The notes under the pieces: model-generated
The model's database searches: none
Told to the model about the DNA's origin: nothing
The model's input: only the letters and a program-made list of their open reading frames with translations
NCBI GenBank assembly: GCA_029532625.1
Contig: JARFXM010000002.1
Span: 62,001 to 126,000 of the forward strand
Length of the DNA stretch: 64,000 nucleotides
Origin: Lomentospora prolificans
Lineage: Eukaryota > Ascomycota > Sordariomycetes > Microascales > Microascaceae
Reading direction: 5' to 3'
Position numbers and translations under genes: made by a program
Shown here: one piece after another, positions 34,321 through 47,100 of the stretch
Position numbering within the stretch: the first letter of the stretch is position 1
Layout: each line of letters opens with the position of its first letter

Positions 34321-37300
34321 TTGGTCCCGCGGTGCCGCCTTTCGGGAGACTCGGGACGGGGGCGTCATGGGTGAACGAAGTATGGTTTGGCGGGACTCGG
34401 GGGTACGAGTACTAGATCAAACCTAATAATAATACTACAGGAACACATGCGGCGCATTTCGCCAGCTATAGTCACGATAGCGCATCCTCGCGAACGTTGC
34501 CCAGGGTGAGCCGAAAAACTCATAGTCACTGTGGAAATGCATGGGCTCGCGTCTCGGGGAGCGAAGGAGCGGAAGCCCGAGCCTTTACTGGGATGAGGTC
34601 TGGCCGAGTGACGCATTGCTCTGCTGTGCTTGGCCACGACATGAGATTGGTCAGGCTCCTCCACGTTGGTACAAGATGAAGCCAGAAGGTACCTTTTAAC
34701 AATTGGTGTGCGGGCGGCGGTAGGGTTTGGGAAGCTTAAAGCACCACCGACCCCGCATTGAACAACCATCTCTGTTCTCCCTTGTTTCCAAAAACGGGTG
34801 GAATGCTGCCAAGTCGGGGCAGAGAAGGAGCCATGCGACTCTGGCTGAGTCATGCAAAAGGAGAAATTGAAAAAGCGCGAAGTCCCGAATCGCCGGTCCG
34901 CGACGCCGAGCACTCAACTTGAGGCAAGTACGGCAGATCGATGTTGTCTGCGGGTAGCTGCTGTACTCCGCCAACCCATTCCTCCAGAGACCACCAGCGT
35001 GCGCCATTTCCGGTTGAAGCGGAGGATTGGATACGACATCGTCATAGAATGGGCAGCGCCAGGCACCACTTGGCAATCACGCACCAATCATATAATAGCC
35101 ATTCGTTCTCTCGGCGATTCCAGAAGAAAATACTATCCGTTGGTTTTGGTTTTCCGCGGAAAATGTAATTATCGCGTCTCCCTAAAGTGCAGCTGGCATA
35201 TACAATATTCGCCCTCGGGTTTACTCGTCCACCGCCTGGCGCCGACTAATTTTGGGAGTTGTTTTCAGAACTGACCATCCTATAATCAGTAGTGACTCGA
35301 TTGACTAAACTGGAGATGAATCCATGATACACGATATATGGCCCACCAATCTGATGGTCCTTTTCGCCTTGCGCTCACACGACCTATTTCGGTCTTTGCT
35401 CAGGCCGGGCCAACCAAGCTGGTTTTGGTGTCTTGCGCGATCGTGCTATCGTACTTCTTGGACCTAAAAATCGTCCCTGGTCGAGAACAGACGCCAGGTC
35501 AAAGGCTGGAAATGGTGGGTACGCCAATATCAGCAACTACTGGAGTTTAGTGGTCTACTCCCCGCCCCCGCCTTCCTTCCGCGCCTTCAACTATCTAGAG
35601 CAATGTAATAACTCGGGTTCCCACCATTTTTTAAACAACTCTGGTTACTCCCAAACCCCCCAGCACATTCTTTCAGCCAGCTGTAGGCAGCCTTACTCTA
35701 CCAGGCCAAGCTACCTGTATTCAAGCACAGTCAGTATCCCGGCGATATAGCGTGCCCTGTTCGGTACCACGGAATTTTGAAAGTGATGTCGTTAGCGCCA
35801 TCTGGGCTTCTACTATCGATGGCCCATTGCCGAGCGCATACGTATAGCACCCAGGCTCACTGATACATGGGGTCGCATGCCAGCCCCTTATTATCATGTT
35901 TTAGTATGCGGACCGATCAGGCAACTGTATGAGCTATAGCAGTCATAAGTTTGTCGTGTCGCCGCCCTTGCGGAAATAGAGGCCCACAATATAATACTTA
36001 CTACTTGCTGGCGATTACCATAGGCGCTGTTAACTCAGTACTGGATGTAGAGTTGGCCGCGCGGGCCAACGCCAGCTTCAGAATCCTTCCTTGTTGATAC
36101 GAGTGCTCTTACGAGATTCCCACTGGCGAGATTACTGGCGTACTAATACTGACTAATAATGAGCTTGGATGCGCCGCCTATGCGAGATGGGTAGAGCCTG
36201 CTCCTATTTTCTGGGCCGACTTCCCAGCCTAGTCAAAGAAGCCGACCTTTCCCTCCCAAGACAAGGAAGCTTCTTCCATCGATGGCCCATTGGTCGTTTC
36301 GACGAGATGAGCTTCATCGCGGCTGGGCACGAGCGCCAAGACGAGTTGGCCTTGATGATGATTCTTACCCGCCGAGAAGTATATAAAGGTCCTATCCAGA
36401 TCCCTGATAATCTCTAGAGCACACGCGTCACCTCTATCTCGACAGTGCAAGACAAGACCATTTCCCCGTCCAACCCTAAGGATACCCCAAAGACACGACA
36501 CTGCACGATCATAGGTGTTATTCCCTGCTAGCTCGCCAGAGAAGCCAAGTATCCCTGCACTTCATTGTCGCAGGATCAGTGCCGGGCCGGGCTTTTCATG
36601 GCGAAGGTGCAGTAGAAGAAAAAGCAAACCGGGAAGAAAACGGTGACGCAAATAATAGCGAACAAACAGAAGGGTATTGGTAGACGACGGCCACAACGTC
36701 ATCATATTAATAGCATTCGGCATGTTGAAAAGCTACTGCCTCAAAAAGATATCCAGTCTACTGAGGCACTACGGCTCCAGTATGTCTGCCTCCTGGTGGC
36801 CAAACTTTCCCTTTTAGGTGACGGTCTAGCGATCCTCATCCCGTCTCATCGGTGGTTCCCAGTTCCACGAGTGTAGTGTATAATCCATATTAACCAGCCT
36901 CGGGACGGGTTGTTCAGTCCATGCCTGATCGTGACATCGCAGTAAACACTCACATGCTTAATTATTGCGGTGGAAAAGATGATCGGCAATGCGGATTGAA
37001 GGGCCCTGCAGTCAGCTTATCGAGGCCCACCAGGCACCTTCATCAGGCTCCCAGATCTGCATTGAATGGAAATGGTAACACGTTCGCGCCCAAGATAGGC
37101 TCAATTGTAGCGCCCTCTAAACTAGATTATTAAACAATACGGTGTCCTATAGTCAATGGCCAGTGAGAATGATATGCTGCATGGTACTTGTGCGATCCCC
37201 GGCTCTTGAATCCTTCCAATTCATTTCCAGGGATGCGACTTTGATTGCCGCGCGGGAGCCTGGCACTCGCGCTCAAGCCAGGGGCGTGAATTGGAATAGC

Positions 37301-38605
37301 CCGCCTGCAGGTCTCCTGCGTGATCCAGACGCGCCGATCATCGACATCAGACCATCAATTTTCGCCATGGGTTCGTAATAATAAATTGCATCCCAATTGG
37401 CCACTCCAGTACCTTTGCGCATAGCCTCGACCACTCCTCCATCCTTCAAGTTAGCTGTAACGGGTAATAACGTGCGCATTCAAGTTAAGGCTGCCGAGGA
37501 GCTAAATATTCAAGCGAAATATTTTCGAGAGTCGCATACTTGCATTTTCCCGGGGGGTTCCACAGGCTCTACCCTGGACAGCTGTCCTACGATATCTCCA
37601 TCTATCTGTAACAATCCACGATTACTTGGCTGTATATGCCTGGTGGGATGCTCGTGGTCGTATAGTTCCGATGCGTAGCCCAGTTTTGTGGTACGAACGT
37701 TAATCCCCCGGGGCCTTCAGTGATCGCAAATCCCTCAGAGTACATATTGATGGAAAACTATCAATAGGTCCCAGAGACGGAAAATGAGAGACAGCCAGCG
37801 TGGTTTCACCAATCATAAGCCCGTACATGGACATTTGCCCACAGCCGGGTGACAGAACTTTTGTTGTACGCCAGTAACTATGGCAAAGCAACGGCCACAG
37901 CATACACAGCCAACCTCGTGCGCGCATCATATACATAGCCCGCTTCCCTCCGAGTCTGTATTGCTTGTTCATAGGCTGAGTAGTGATAAAACACGACATG
38001 AGTCTTCGGCCCTAAGACGCGTAATGTAAGCTTCAGGAGCCTGAACAATGCCCTTTCATGTCCTGTAGCAAACACCCATCAATGTGGGGAGGTCCCCACT
38101 TGTTCAAGGTTGTCTACCAGCATGCCACGCCACTGCCCCAAAGCCTTCTAATAGGAAGTGAACCATCAATCTGACGAATCGTGTATTATTCTTCTGGAAT
38201 GGGGAGTGATGTACACGCCACGTCGACATTTGATCGCCCCGTCGGCCGCCTGGCTGTCGCTGGCCAGGCTTACTCTGAATCTCCATAGTGACGTGTTGCA
38301 ACGCCTAGACACGTCTCCACGATAATGAGCCCTGCAGCTCAACGATGATCAACATCGCAGTCCAATGTAGATGAAGGGACCTCGGCTAGAAGGATGCGAG
38401 TTCTGCATGGGACAACTGCGAGTGGCCGCAGATCGGAGTTCGAAACCGAAGAGTCGATCGGCTTAGCTTGCCCAGACTTCGGTACGCCATAATACTCCTT
38501 GAGGGATTGAGAAAGGACCTTGAACGCAGCTGCAAAGTTCACAAGAAGACTGCTCGGAGATATGGGACTATGGAATCCAGCGGTTGTATTAGTGTACAGG
38601 GGAAT
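34321..38605. other. Long gene-poor stretch, no gene recognised
   Basis: About 4.3 kb in which I can support no gene. Minus-strand frames at 36229-36501 and 37878-38075 look compositionally protein-like but match nothing I recognise and are bounded by stops. They could be decayed genes like those elsewhere in the window. Confidence 0.4.
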
Positions 38606-38614
38606 TATATAAAG
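38606..38614 (+). promoter_or_regulatory. TATA box of the cysteine-rich secreted protein gene
   Basis: TATATAAAG lies about 143 bases before the start codon, followed by a CT/CA-rich leader. Confidence 0.55.
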
Positions 38615-38748
38615 CCTCGAGATGGCGCCCTCCTCGCTCTCTCTTTTCCATCATCAAGCCGCTTCACACATCACTTCCACAGCTTCAAACACGCAGAAAT
38701 TACCAGACTCCAAACCTTTCCCACACTTCCAACCCAGCACTTTCCAAA

Positions 38749-39146
38749 ATGCAGTTCACCATTGTCCAAGCCATCACCCTCTTCGCCGCCAGCGCCATCG
38801 CCATGCCCAGCAACGCGCAGGCAGGCGGCGTTGAGGCACGGAGCATCGAGGCTCGGGCTGACTGCAGCAGAATCTTGCCCGCCTGCAACGGCGGCCGCGT
38901 CGTTGGACAGACCAACTGCCGTTGCCCCGGCCAGAAGGAGACTTGTGATCTCTGGTCCTGCCCCGGCTCAGGCGAAAACACCGTTGTAAGTATTCTCCCT
39001 CCCTCTTCACCAATCCTTTACTACCAAGGCAACCCATACTCTATCATTTCCACGTGAGGAAATGCAAAGAACTGGCCTGCTAATGACCGTGCTCCAATTT
39101 ATAGATGGTTTGCGGCCAGGCTGGTACCGGATGCGTCTGGATTTAA
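38749..39146 (+). CDS. Small cysteine-rich secreted protein
   Basis: Two exons (38749-38985 and 39105-39146) give 92 residues. A signal peptide (about 1-18, ending AIAMP) is followed by a short propeptide-like segment with two EAR repeats, then a compact region with eight cysteines (order DC, AC, NCRC, TC, SC, VC, GC). Even cysteine number, small size and secretion are the hallmarks of fungal effector-like or antimicrobial-type proteins. The second exon adds two of the eight cysteines, which supports the intron (GTAAGT donor, TATAG acceptor). I cannot assign a family. The strong promoter features and gene-poor surroundings fit an effector candidate, which is inference. Confidence 0.75.
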
Positions 39147-40438
39147 ATTCTAAGCCCCCATCTCCTCCGCCTGCGGTAGGAAGTTGAGACACTTACGGGA
39201 AATTTCGGGAGTCCGAGTGGCTGCAGCTCCTCTCTTATTAACAGCCACTCCCCGCGGCAAGAACGTCAAGAACCGGAAACCCGACACCGCCCCAGTCCTC
39301 ACTCTCCCGACTGTTCACTCTAGATGGGGGGGATCCAATGTACCAATGGCCCTCTGGGAAACATAACACCAGCATCGGCTTTAGGATGGGCTGCCCCGTA
39401 TTATTCTCCGCATCGCTTTTGTTTGGAATCTAGTTACCTTAGTCACTCATTAATCTAGACTGCCTGGGCCCGGCACACTCATAAAAACACCCTTGTTACG
39501 CGTCACTTGCAATAATAGCGCAACATAGTACTTATTAGGTGACCTGCCAACGTAGAAGTTGATATGATCCTGATCGGTTATGATAGCATTTTCGTCTTCT
39601 AGATAATGATTCCCTTTCCCGTGGGATACCATCAAGGATAGGTGAATGTGGCAGTGATTTAATCCGTAATTTTAATCAAGCACGCGGTAATAGCACTAAA
39701 GAGCCAGGACAAACCTAAGGTTAATACCGAGGTACAAGTAACATGCCATATCTGTAAGTTTCGACCAACTCGTCTGAAGGAGGCGGGAGCTTCAATTTCG
39801 ACTGGGTATTATCTGGTGATTGCTGGGAAACACCAAAGATTGTTGCGGGTACTGGATTAAAGTAGGTCACAGAGTCATCTAAACAAATGGAATCACACAT
39901 CAGCGCAACCGTGACCACCTAGTCCTAATCTTCATAACAGTGGCTTCGATCCATCATCAGAAGAGCTCGGCCTCCCGAGTGCCTTTCCTCTCTTTCTGCT
40001 ATATACATTGTGTCGATCTACTGACCAGCGGGTCTCCCAGTTGTGAGCCACTAGCGACTGATGCCAGTTGCCATGGTTGGGAAGCAGTAACACCACTGTC
40101 GGGCGTTTTGCATTGTGGGAACAGGCTTTTAGGTAATCGAGCGAGATCTTCGACCCAACGGGGTGAAGCCTGGTCAATAAATTCGAGCTGGAATGACTTG
40201 GATTATTTTCTTGCGAAACGAGAGACAGAATCCCTAGGCCCAGATCTTGGCCTCAAAGTGCATCTTCCAGATCTAAACCTCGCGATATAATTCTAGCTTG
40301 TCTTCTGTGAGGAATCTGTCCTTTACGTGAAGAATCATAACTATTATGAATGTACCTCTAGCCTTTTTCAATTGCGGGTCTCACATTTCCCCGAATATCA
40401 ATCTAAGATACAGTTTTCCTAGAAATCACAAAGCGTAA
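39147..40438. other. Intergenic, no gene recognised
   Basis: Short frames without family motifs. The right end precedes the HET-domain pseudogene. Confidence 0.5.
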
Positions 40439-41998
40439 TTGCGGAAGATATATAGCCTTAAACCACAGCTAGGGTCTGATACGGAACTCCTGAAGACTTT
40501 TACAAGCAATTGTTGTGAGCGGATTCCCTCCTCCGATTCACCGGGAGGTGTTCCGTCAACGCCAAAGTTCTACGATACGTGTTGGCTGGCCCATAACCTA
40601 GGGATTCGCCATGTATGGATCGATTCCATCAGCATAATCCAGGCGGATAAAAATAATTGGGCCCGCGAATCCATCCAGACGGCCGATTACTACTAGCGCT
40701 CCTGGTTGACCGTAGCTGCAACAAGGGCAAATAGCAACAGGCGCCTAGTATCTCCGCTCAACCCAGATATTACGCCCAGAAATTTGTCGCCTTCTATGTC
40801 GTAATAAGGCGGGCGAATTGGACGGACATTTCTATGTTCAATGCGTCAATAGGATGGCAATATCGCGAGGCTGCAATAAGGCGGTCACCCATGGCGAACT
40901 TCTCGAGCGAGGCTGGGTTTATCAAGAGTGGGTTTTAGCCGACTCATTATTGCTTTTGCCGACAGCCTGATGATGGTTTTATCTTGCTAGCCGAGCAATC
41001 GCAGGTTCCTCCTGAATGACGACGTAAGGAAGGAACTTGTGAGGGATGGCGTGGGGCACCGAACGGATATGACTTGTAGGAAAGCCCACTCGGACGATGA
41101 GGGATCCAGAACAGAAGAAAAAGGCGGGCCAAGCTAGTGCAGGATAATGCCCAACTATTCGGGTCTATACTTGGGTAAATGTGCCGGCGATCGTCCTGTC
41201 GCGCTCTCTGGCATCGCCAAACAGCACGGCAAAACCTTTCGAACACTGGGGGTTCGCTCGTGACCGATGTCCGCGGCCTCGGGTACCCCTGTGCTAGTCA
41301 TTCTCTTCTCTGGGGACGTACCTTGCGCGGCACCACGAGTAGAATCGGGGGGCATCACGACCTGGTCCTGGGCGTCGTTAAAAGTCATCGAGGGCGAGAG
41401 CGCGCAACACGGGATGGAGGTTAGGTGGGCCGGGAACTCGCCGAATTCGGTTAACGAGATGAAGTCTGCCATAAAACTCCTTGTCCGAAACATGAGTAGG
41501 AGTTGAGAAGGTGACGCCTGGGAAGTACAGTTTGATGAAGACAGCAGAAAACGTGCAGCATCCAAAAAAAAAAAAAAAAGAAAAAGAAAAAGAAAAAAAA
41601 TACGCCAACGGCTGTCGATTTTTTGCGCTTGAGATCAAAGGCGTGCTTTGCGAGGTCGGCTTTTAGGGACACTTCGAGAAGTGGAGGGATGCAAATATGG
41701 CAGCTATTAACTTTCCCCAACGGGTCATTGGCGACGCACAGCCGTATTGGCGCAAGGTTAGAGCCTGTGGCACGATATCGGACCAAGTTTCCTGATGGCC
41801 CGTTGTGGAACACCTAGAATTCCAATCGAAGAAAACAGCGACGTGAAGCAGTCAGTATGGGTTGTATTTTCCAGGAGCGGGCAAACCGAACATGGGGACT
41901 ATACGACTTAGTGCTCGAAATACGAGCTGTGGAAATGCCTGGGCGGGATAACGTGTACGAGCGTGTCGGATGGGTGGCGTTTTTAACCCAGATGTAGA
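40439..41998 (+). pseudogene. HET-domain protein pseudogene
   Basis: Pieces of a heterokaryon-incompatibility (HET) protein occur in order. LGIRHVWIDSISIIQADKNN (about 40600-40660) is the signature of the HET domain, followed by the Ala-Asp-Tyr-Tyr of its end and a stop at 40694. After the stop the frame continues as SWLTVAATRA. Another frame gives LLERGWVYQEWVLADSLLLL (about 40900). Around 41165-41230 GDRPVALSGIAKQ, near 41365 TTWSWASLKV, and near 41910-41990 LVLEIRAVEM and VYERVGWVAF correspond to the C-terminal half. Stops, shifts and a long A-tract (41564-41600) show it is dead. Intact relatives trigger cell death after fusion of unlike strains. Confidence 0.75.
41564..41600. repeat. A-rich low-complexity tract
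   Basis: A run of A interrupted by single G residues lies inside the decayed HET gene. It could be slippage or a trace of poly-A insertion. Confidence 0.6.
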
Positions 41999-44103
41999 GA
42001 TAACTTGTTCAAATTGCGGGAGGCGCATCAATCCACACTATGGCTTATCTGGGAAGCGGAAAGAATGGGAATCAAAATGGACCGTCTGAAAGACAGATCG
42101 CCGTTCGAACGTTGTAGCATCAGCCAGCCGAGACGACCGGCATTCCAGAGCTATCACAGGACCAAAGAAGGCAATGACTTGCGCAATCTTTACTCTTGTG
42201 ATATCTCTCCGCACTTCAAGATCACGAATCCTACGTTGGCTTTGAAATGTGAGGGCTGAATCTAGATCGTGGCTGAGCGGCGCTAAGGCGCTAACCTCGC
42301 CACATCTGGCGCGCTTTAGAACAGTGAGTGGTTCGTAATCCGAACTCCCGGCTCAGCATAACACCCGGAGCGTTACATCGGACCCCGGTCCGACTCGGCG
42401 TCAGATCCCCATCGCGGATGAGACGGGACGGGTCTGTGTCTTTTTCGAGCTATCCGCGTGATCAGGTTCAACCACAATGGCTGATTTCAAAGCCTCATCA
42501 CATTCTTCCATTGCCCTTGGTTTCGATCGCAGAACTATCATACCTACTCGACGATGCTCTAGCTAGCTGCGCCGTCTCCACACCAAGCAGAACATACAAG
42601 ATCGCGTCGTGGATCCCTGCAGTGTAAGAAGCCCAAGGTCAGTTGTGTGTCTAGAAACACCACTTTTCGCCCCTAGTGTAGGAATATAAGTCTTCTCTAA
42701 ATATATTAAAGAGCGGTCAAATAGTCGTGGTTGACTATCGACTCTGTCGTAGAGCTGCCACAAGCCACCCCGTGCCCTGATTACGCGCAGAACGAGTTAT
42801 CCTGACATCCGACGGTGACCATGAACCGCAAAGTCAAGAAGGAGCTCAGTTAAAAGTATGTAACCATGATTAATCAAGTGGATAGGATAAGATCGTATAA
42901 AATGGAGAGGCTTATAGTTTAGGGTAGGCCAAGATGAGACGACATCAATTAAAATCGATTGAACGAACAAACTACTTTTGCTATTGAAGAACAGACAGTA
43001 CCAACGAAGACCTGAGTCTGAAGACCTTCCTGCTATTCCAGGAGCCACTTTATCTCAATTTCAATATCACTATTAACGAGAAGAAGACTGCCTATGCATA
43101 AGACGTTTTCAGGAAGGGGGGAAACGAGTGCCTCAAAGCTGTGGCGAGCCAGTTCCGCTTCATCCAGTTGGGCTACCTCAACGTGAAGAAATTCCCAGGC
43201 CAAGTGGCCAGAGTTAGGACTCCTCTCTATTTTATTCATCTACAAGGAGAGGGAGCAGCCTATGGCTTAGAAGACTGGGCGTGGACCTACAAAGAACGCG
43301 CTGCTGCATTAGACAAAATAATTACCATACAAAAACGCGGCGGGCGCAGGTGCTGTTTGGCATGATGTCTATCGGTTATTCCTATGCCACAGCAGCTTAT
43401 GCACCAAGCAACATGTCTATTGCTGGCGTAACGATAGCCGGCACTAATATAAAAACAACAAGGCTGTGGGAGTTAAGGTATTGAGGGAATGCGGCGTTAT
43501 GCCAGGCATTGCCAGGCATTTTGTAGGCAAAACTATCGAATGGGCAGAAGAAATTAAAATAGAGTGAAGACTGTAAAAGAAGGACAAGTTTCATTTCCAT
43601 ACCAGGAAATCAGCCATGAGAGCTCACCCAGGATCCTTATAATACCGTTGCAAAGACTCAGAGGTGTCACATGAGACCGAGGCTGAGGAGACAATCAGAT
43701 TAGGGACATATTCCAGGGAATACACAACATTCTTTACTACTAGTGACCCTTTCTCCCATCCTCGTCAATCCGGCTTAGGCTGAGGTGGGGGCTACTGGGT
43801 TAATACCGAGGAGCAAATGGCAATTCTTGATCAACAGATTCAGGAAATTTTATCGACTATAATATTCAATGTGTTCAGAAACGAAAAACGACAATTCTAA
43901 GCAAGCAATAGTTGGGCAAGAAGCATACTGGCGGAGTAATACAGAAGCGATGAAGAGAGGCTCAAGCAATCATGGAGAAAGTCGAGGAACGAAATGAAAG
44001 ACAAGCAAACTATGCAACCAAAAAATGAGGAGGTAATGGGAAAACAGAAAGAAAAGGAAAGAAAACAACTGAACAGCTATGGAGGGAGAAATACAACAAT
44101 GGC
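41999..44103. other. Gene-poor stretch with a Zn2Cys6 relic
   Basis: Apart from the relic at 42593-42690 no gene is supported. A 10-base unit GCCAGGCATT is repeated in tandem near 43501-43520. The right end is the A-rich 3' flank of the PKS gene. Confidence 0.5.
42593..42690 (+). pseudogene. Relic of a Zn2Cys6 transcription-factor DNA-binding domain
   Basis: The frame from 42593 reads HTRSRRGSLQCKKPKVSC, close to the opening of Zn2Cys6 domains (typically R-S-R-x-G-C-x-x-C-K-x-x-x-V-K-C). The first zinc-binding Cys is replaced by Ser, and a stop interrupts the later RP-C part. No intact protein follows. It may be the remains of a regulator, possibly once linked to the PKS 1.4 kb away, which is speculation. 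Confidence 0.45.
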
Positions 44104-47100
44104 TTACGCCGGCTTCTCAAACGCAACGACCTCTGACTTCTTCAACACGGTATCAGCCAGCACAATGAACGACGGGGTGCTAAGCATATCGAGAATCTGG
44201 AGCGCCGCGCCAAACTCACGGGTAATCCAGTTGCGGATCTCAATGGCCACGAGAGAGTCCAAGCCATAGAATACCGTGTCCTTGGTGCCGTCCAGCTCCT
44301 CCCGTGGAAGCATGAGCACCTCGGCCGTCTTGTCGAGCAGAGCCGAGATGACAATACTATGCGCCTCCTCGTACGACTTGGCGCGCTTCAAGGCCGCACC
44401 AGGAGACACGGTCAGGACGCCACCATCCCCGCCTGCATTCTCGGACAAGGTGCGCTCGCAGAGAGGAGCAAACTTGGCATCAGACGCCCACCATACTCCT
44501 GAGAAGGAGGAAGGCAGCTTGAGACCGGTCACTACTTGGGATCCGCACGTTTCTTCCGCCCTTCCGGTAATAGATGCTGCGACAAGGGCGAGGATCTCCT
44601 TCTCGCTGATGGCTTCTCCGCCGACTTGGTCGAGAACTTCCTTTTGGCGCTCGGCATTCTCCGCGAGGTATCCGGTGTCGCTGACAGCGGCCAAATTAAG
44701 GACGGTGGCAGCGAGGCCGAGGCGCCGTCTGTATTGGACAAACGAGTCAAGGTATGCGTTGGCCGCTGCGTACGCGGCCTGGCCACGGTTACCGATGATG
44801 GCAGAGACGGAGCTGAGGGCGATGAAGAAGTCCAGGGTAGCGTCCTTGAGAGCGCTATGGATATTCCAACAGCCAGCCACTTTGGACTTGACAACCTCAT
44901 CCCACTGAGAAAACTTCATATTTTCAAAGAGAACATCCTAATGTTTGTTAGCGTGAAAGTTTTTCACTTTGAGGATGGAAATTGCACAGCAACTTACATG
45001 AAGTACCATGGCGCTGTGGACGACGCCACGGACTGGTGGAAGGCTAGAGTTGATCTCGGTAACCAAGCGTCCGACATCCTGAGCGTTCGAGACATCACAT
45101 TGATGCAAGCAGACATTGGATCCAAGAGCCTTGGCGTCCTCAATGACCGCTGCAACTTGAGGCGAGATCTTGCTGGAACGAGACACAATAACAACGTTCT
45201 TGGCTCCGCGGCGGACCATCCACTTGATCAAGCTTCGGCCGATGCCACCAGATCCGCCGATAATGATGTAAGTAGCATCACCGCGCAGAAGATGGTTAAA
45301 GGCTTTGGGTGAATAGGTGACCTATGTACTGTTAGAACATGCAGCAAGACGAATAGACGCAAACGTTTTCTTACCTTGACCTGGTCGTCTGGGTTGGCAG
45401 TAACAAGAATCTTGCCATGCGTCTTGCCGGCCTGGAGAGTTCGGAATGCAGCCTCCAAGTTAGAAATAGGGAAAGTGGTGATTGGCGAGATTGGTCGGAT
45501 GCTTCCGTAGCTAAGAAGCCGGAAAGTATCGTCGAGAAGGCGCTTCATAACTAGGGGCCTTTCAGCAGCGACCACGGTGAGATCGACCGAGGCAAACGTA
45601 GCATTGTGCTCGAAAACAGCCATCTGCAGGCCAGAGTTGGCCAGAATGTCACGCTTTCCAATCTCGATAAACCGGCCAAAGTGCGCCATACACTCCCAGG
45701 TTGCGCGGAGCGCGTCTCCCGCGAGCGAATTGAGGACGAGATCGACGCCGCGGCCGTTGGTGGCGCGCTTGATGCCCTTGGCAAAGGAAGTATCACGGCT
45801 AAAGAAGATGCGTTCCTCTGGGATGCCGTACGTCTCCATGAGGAAGGACTTCTTCGCGGTGCTTCCGACTGTCACGTAGATTTCGGCGCCCATCATCTGG
45901 CAGAGCATGATGGCGGCTTGACCGACGCCACCGGCCGCGGCATGGATCAAGACGGACTCTCCACGCTGAAGACGACCAATGTCGAAAAGGCCGTAGTACG
46001 CGGTACAGAACACGACGGGTATTGTAGATGCCGCCTCAAGACTCATGTCATCAGGTACCTTGGCGCAGCTAGTGGCCTTGCACCGCGTATATGTGGAATA
46101 AGCACCTTCCGAGCTGGCGCATACGCGGTCGCCGACCTTAAGGTCAGTGACGGCGCTGCCGACGGCATTGATGATGCCAGCACACTCAACACCAATGTAA
46201 GGGCTGGGGACCTCGCCCATGGAGACCATGATATCCTTGAAGTTCATGCTAGTCACCTTGACTTCAATGGAAACCTCATCAGGTTCCAGAGGGTTGGACG
46301 CGCCAACGTCATCGATGAAATGGAGAGTGTCAAGAGCGCCCTTGATTCCAACATGGATCTTGAGTGGCCGGCCCGGCTGGTTAAATGGCTGGAGGAACGG
46401 TGCGGTCGAGGGGTTGGTATTCTGCTCGACAAACGTGTCCATATCGAAGTCGTCTACGACGCGGCATACGCTCAAGACACCTCCTCGTTCCTGGAACTCC
46501 ATATCGGGAGTGAGAGACCCACCCTTCTTGAACACGTGTTGCGCAACTCCGTGAATTTTGGCTGCCGCATCAGGCGTAGACAACCTGCTGATGCCATCGA
46601 GGTCGAGAGTGGCGAATTTGAGCGCCGATTCGGACCGTATGGTTCGGGCAAGGCCCAGGATCATGCCGCTCTCAGGATTTGTGGAGTCAGAGTACGCTCC
46701 TTGGACAACCCAGAGAAGACCTCTGGCGGAGGTGATGAGAGTCTGTAGGCGAGCGAAGCGCGCAGCGTCAAGAGTAGAAAGGAGAGGGGCATCAAGCTCC
46801 GCCACAACGACGTAGATCCTTCCATCAGTAGGAGCTTCCTCGAAAGTGGAAATTTCAGCCTGAGGAATAAGTTGCTGTACAGCTGAAGCCAGAGTCTTGT
46901 CTTGGTTGGAGCCGCAAATAATGGAGATCTTATCCGCGATCACAACAGGTTCGGGAGCAGTGCTTTCACCATTAGCCTCAGCTGCCTCAGGCGCGGCGAC
47001 GGGCTCCCATGTTACACGGTAGCAGAGCTCACGGGCAACAGCTCTATCAGAGACGCCGCTGGCCTCAAAGATAGGGTCAATCACAAGGCCCTCCATGTGG

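Noticed and set aside
36229..36501. Minus-strand frame of 90 codons with protein-like composition
   Set aside because: I could not link it to any family or neighbour; evidence is too weak for a gene call.
43090..43365. Plus-strand frame that looks protein-like
   Set aside because: No motif recognised and overlapping frames on the other strand look equally plausible.
45606..46748. Long plus-strand open frame of 380 codons
   Set aside because: It lies opposite the ER region of the PKS and has no family motif; a shadow of biased codon use on the other strand.
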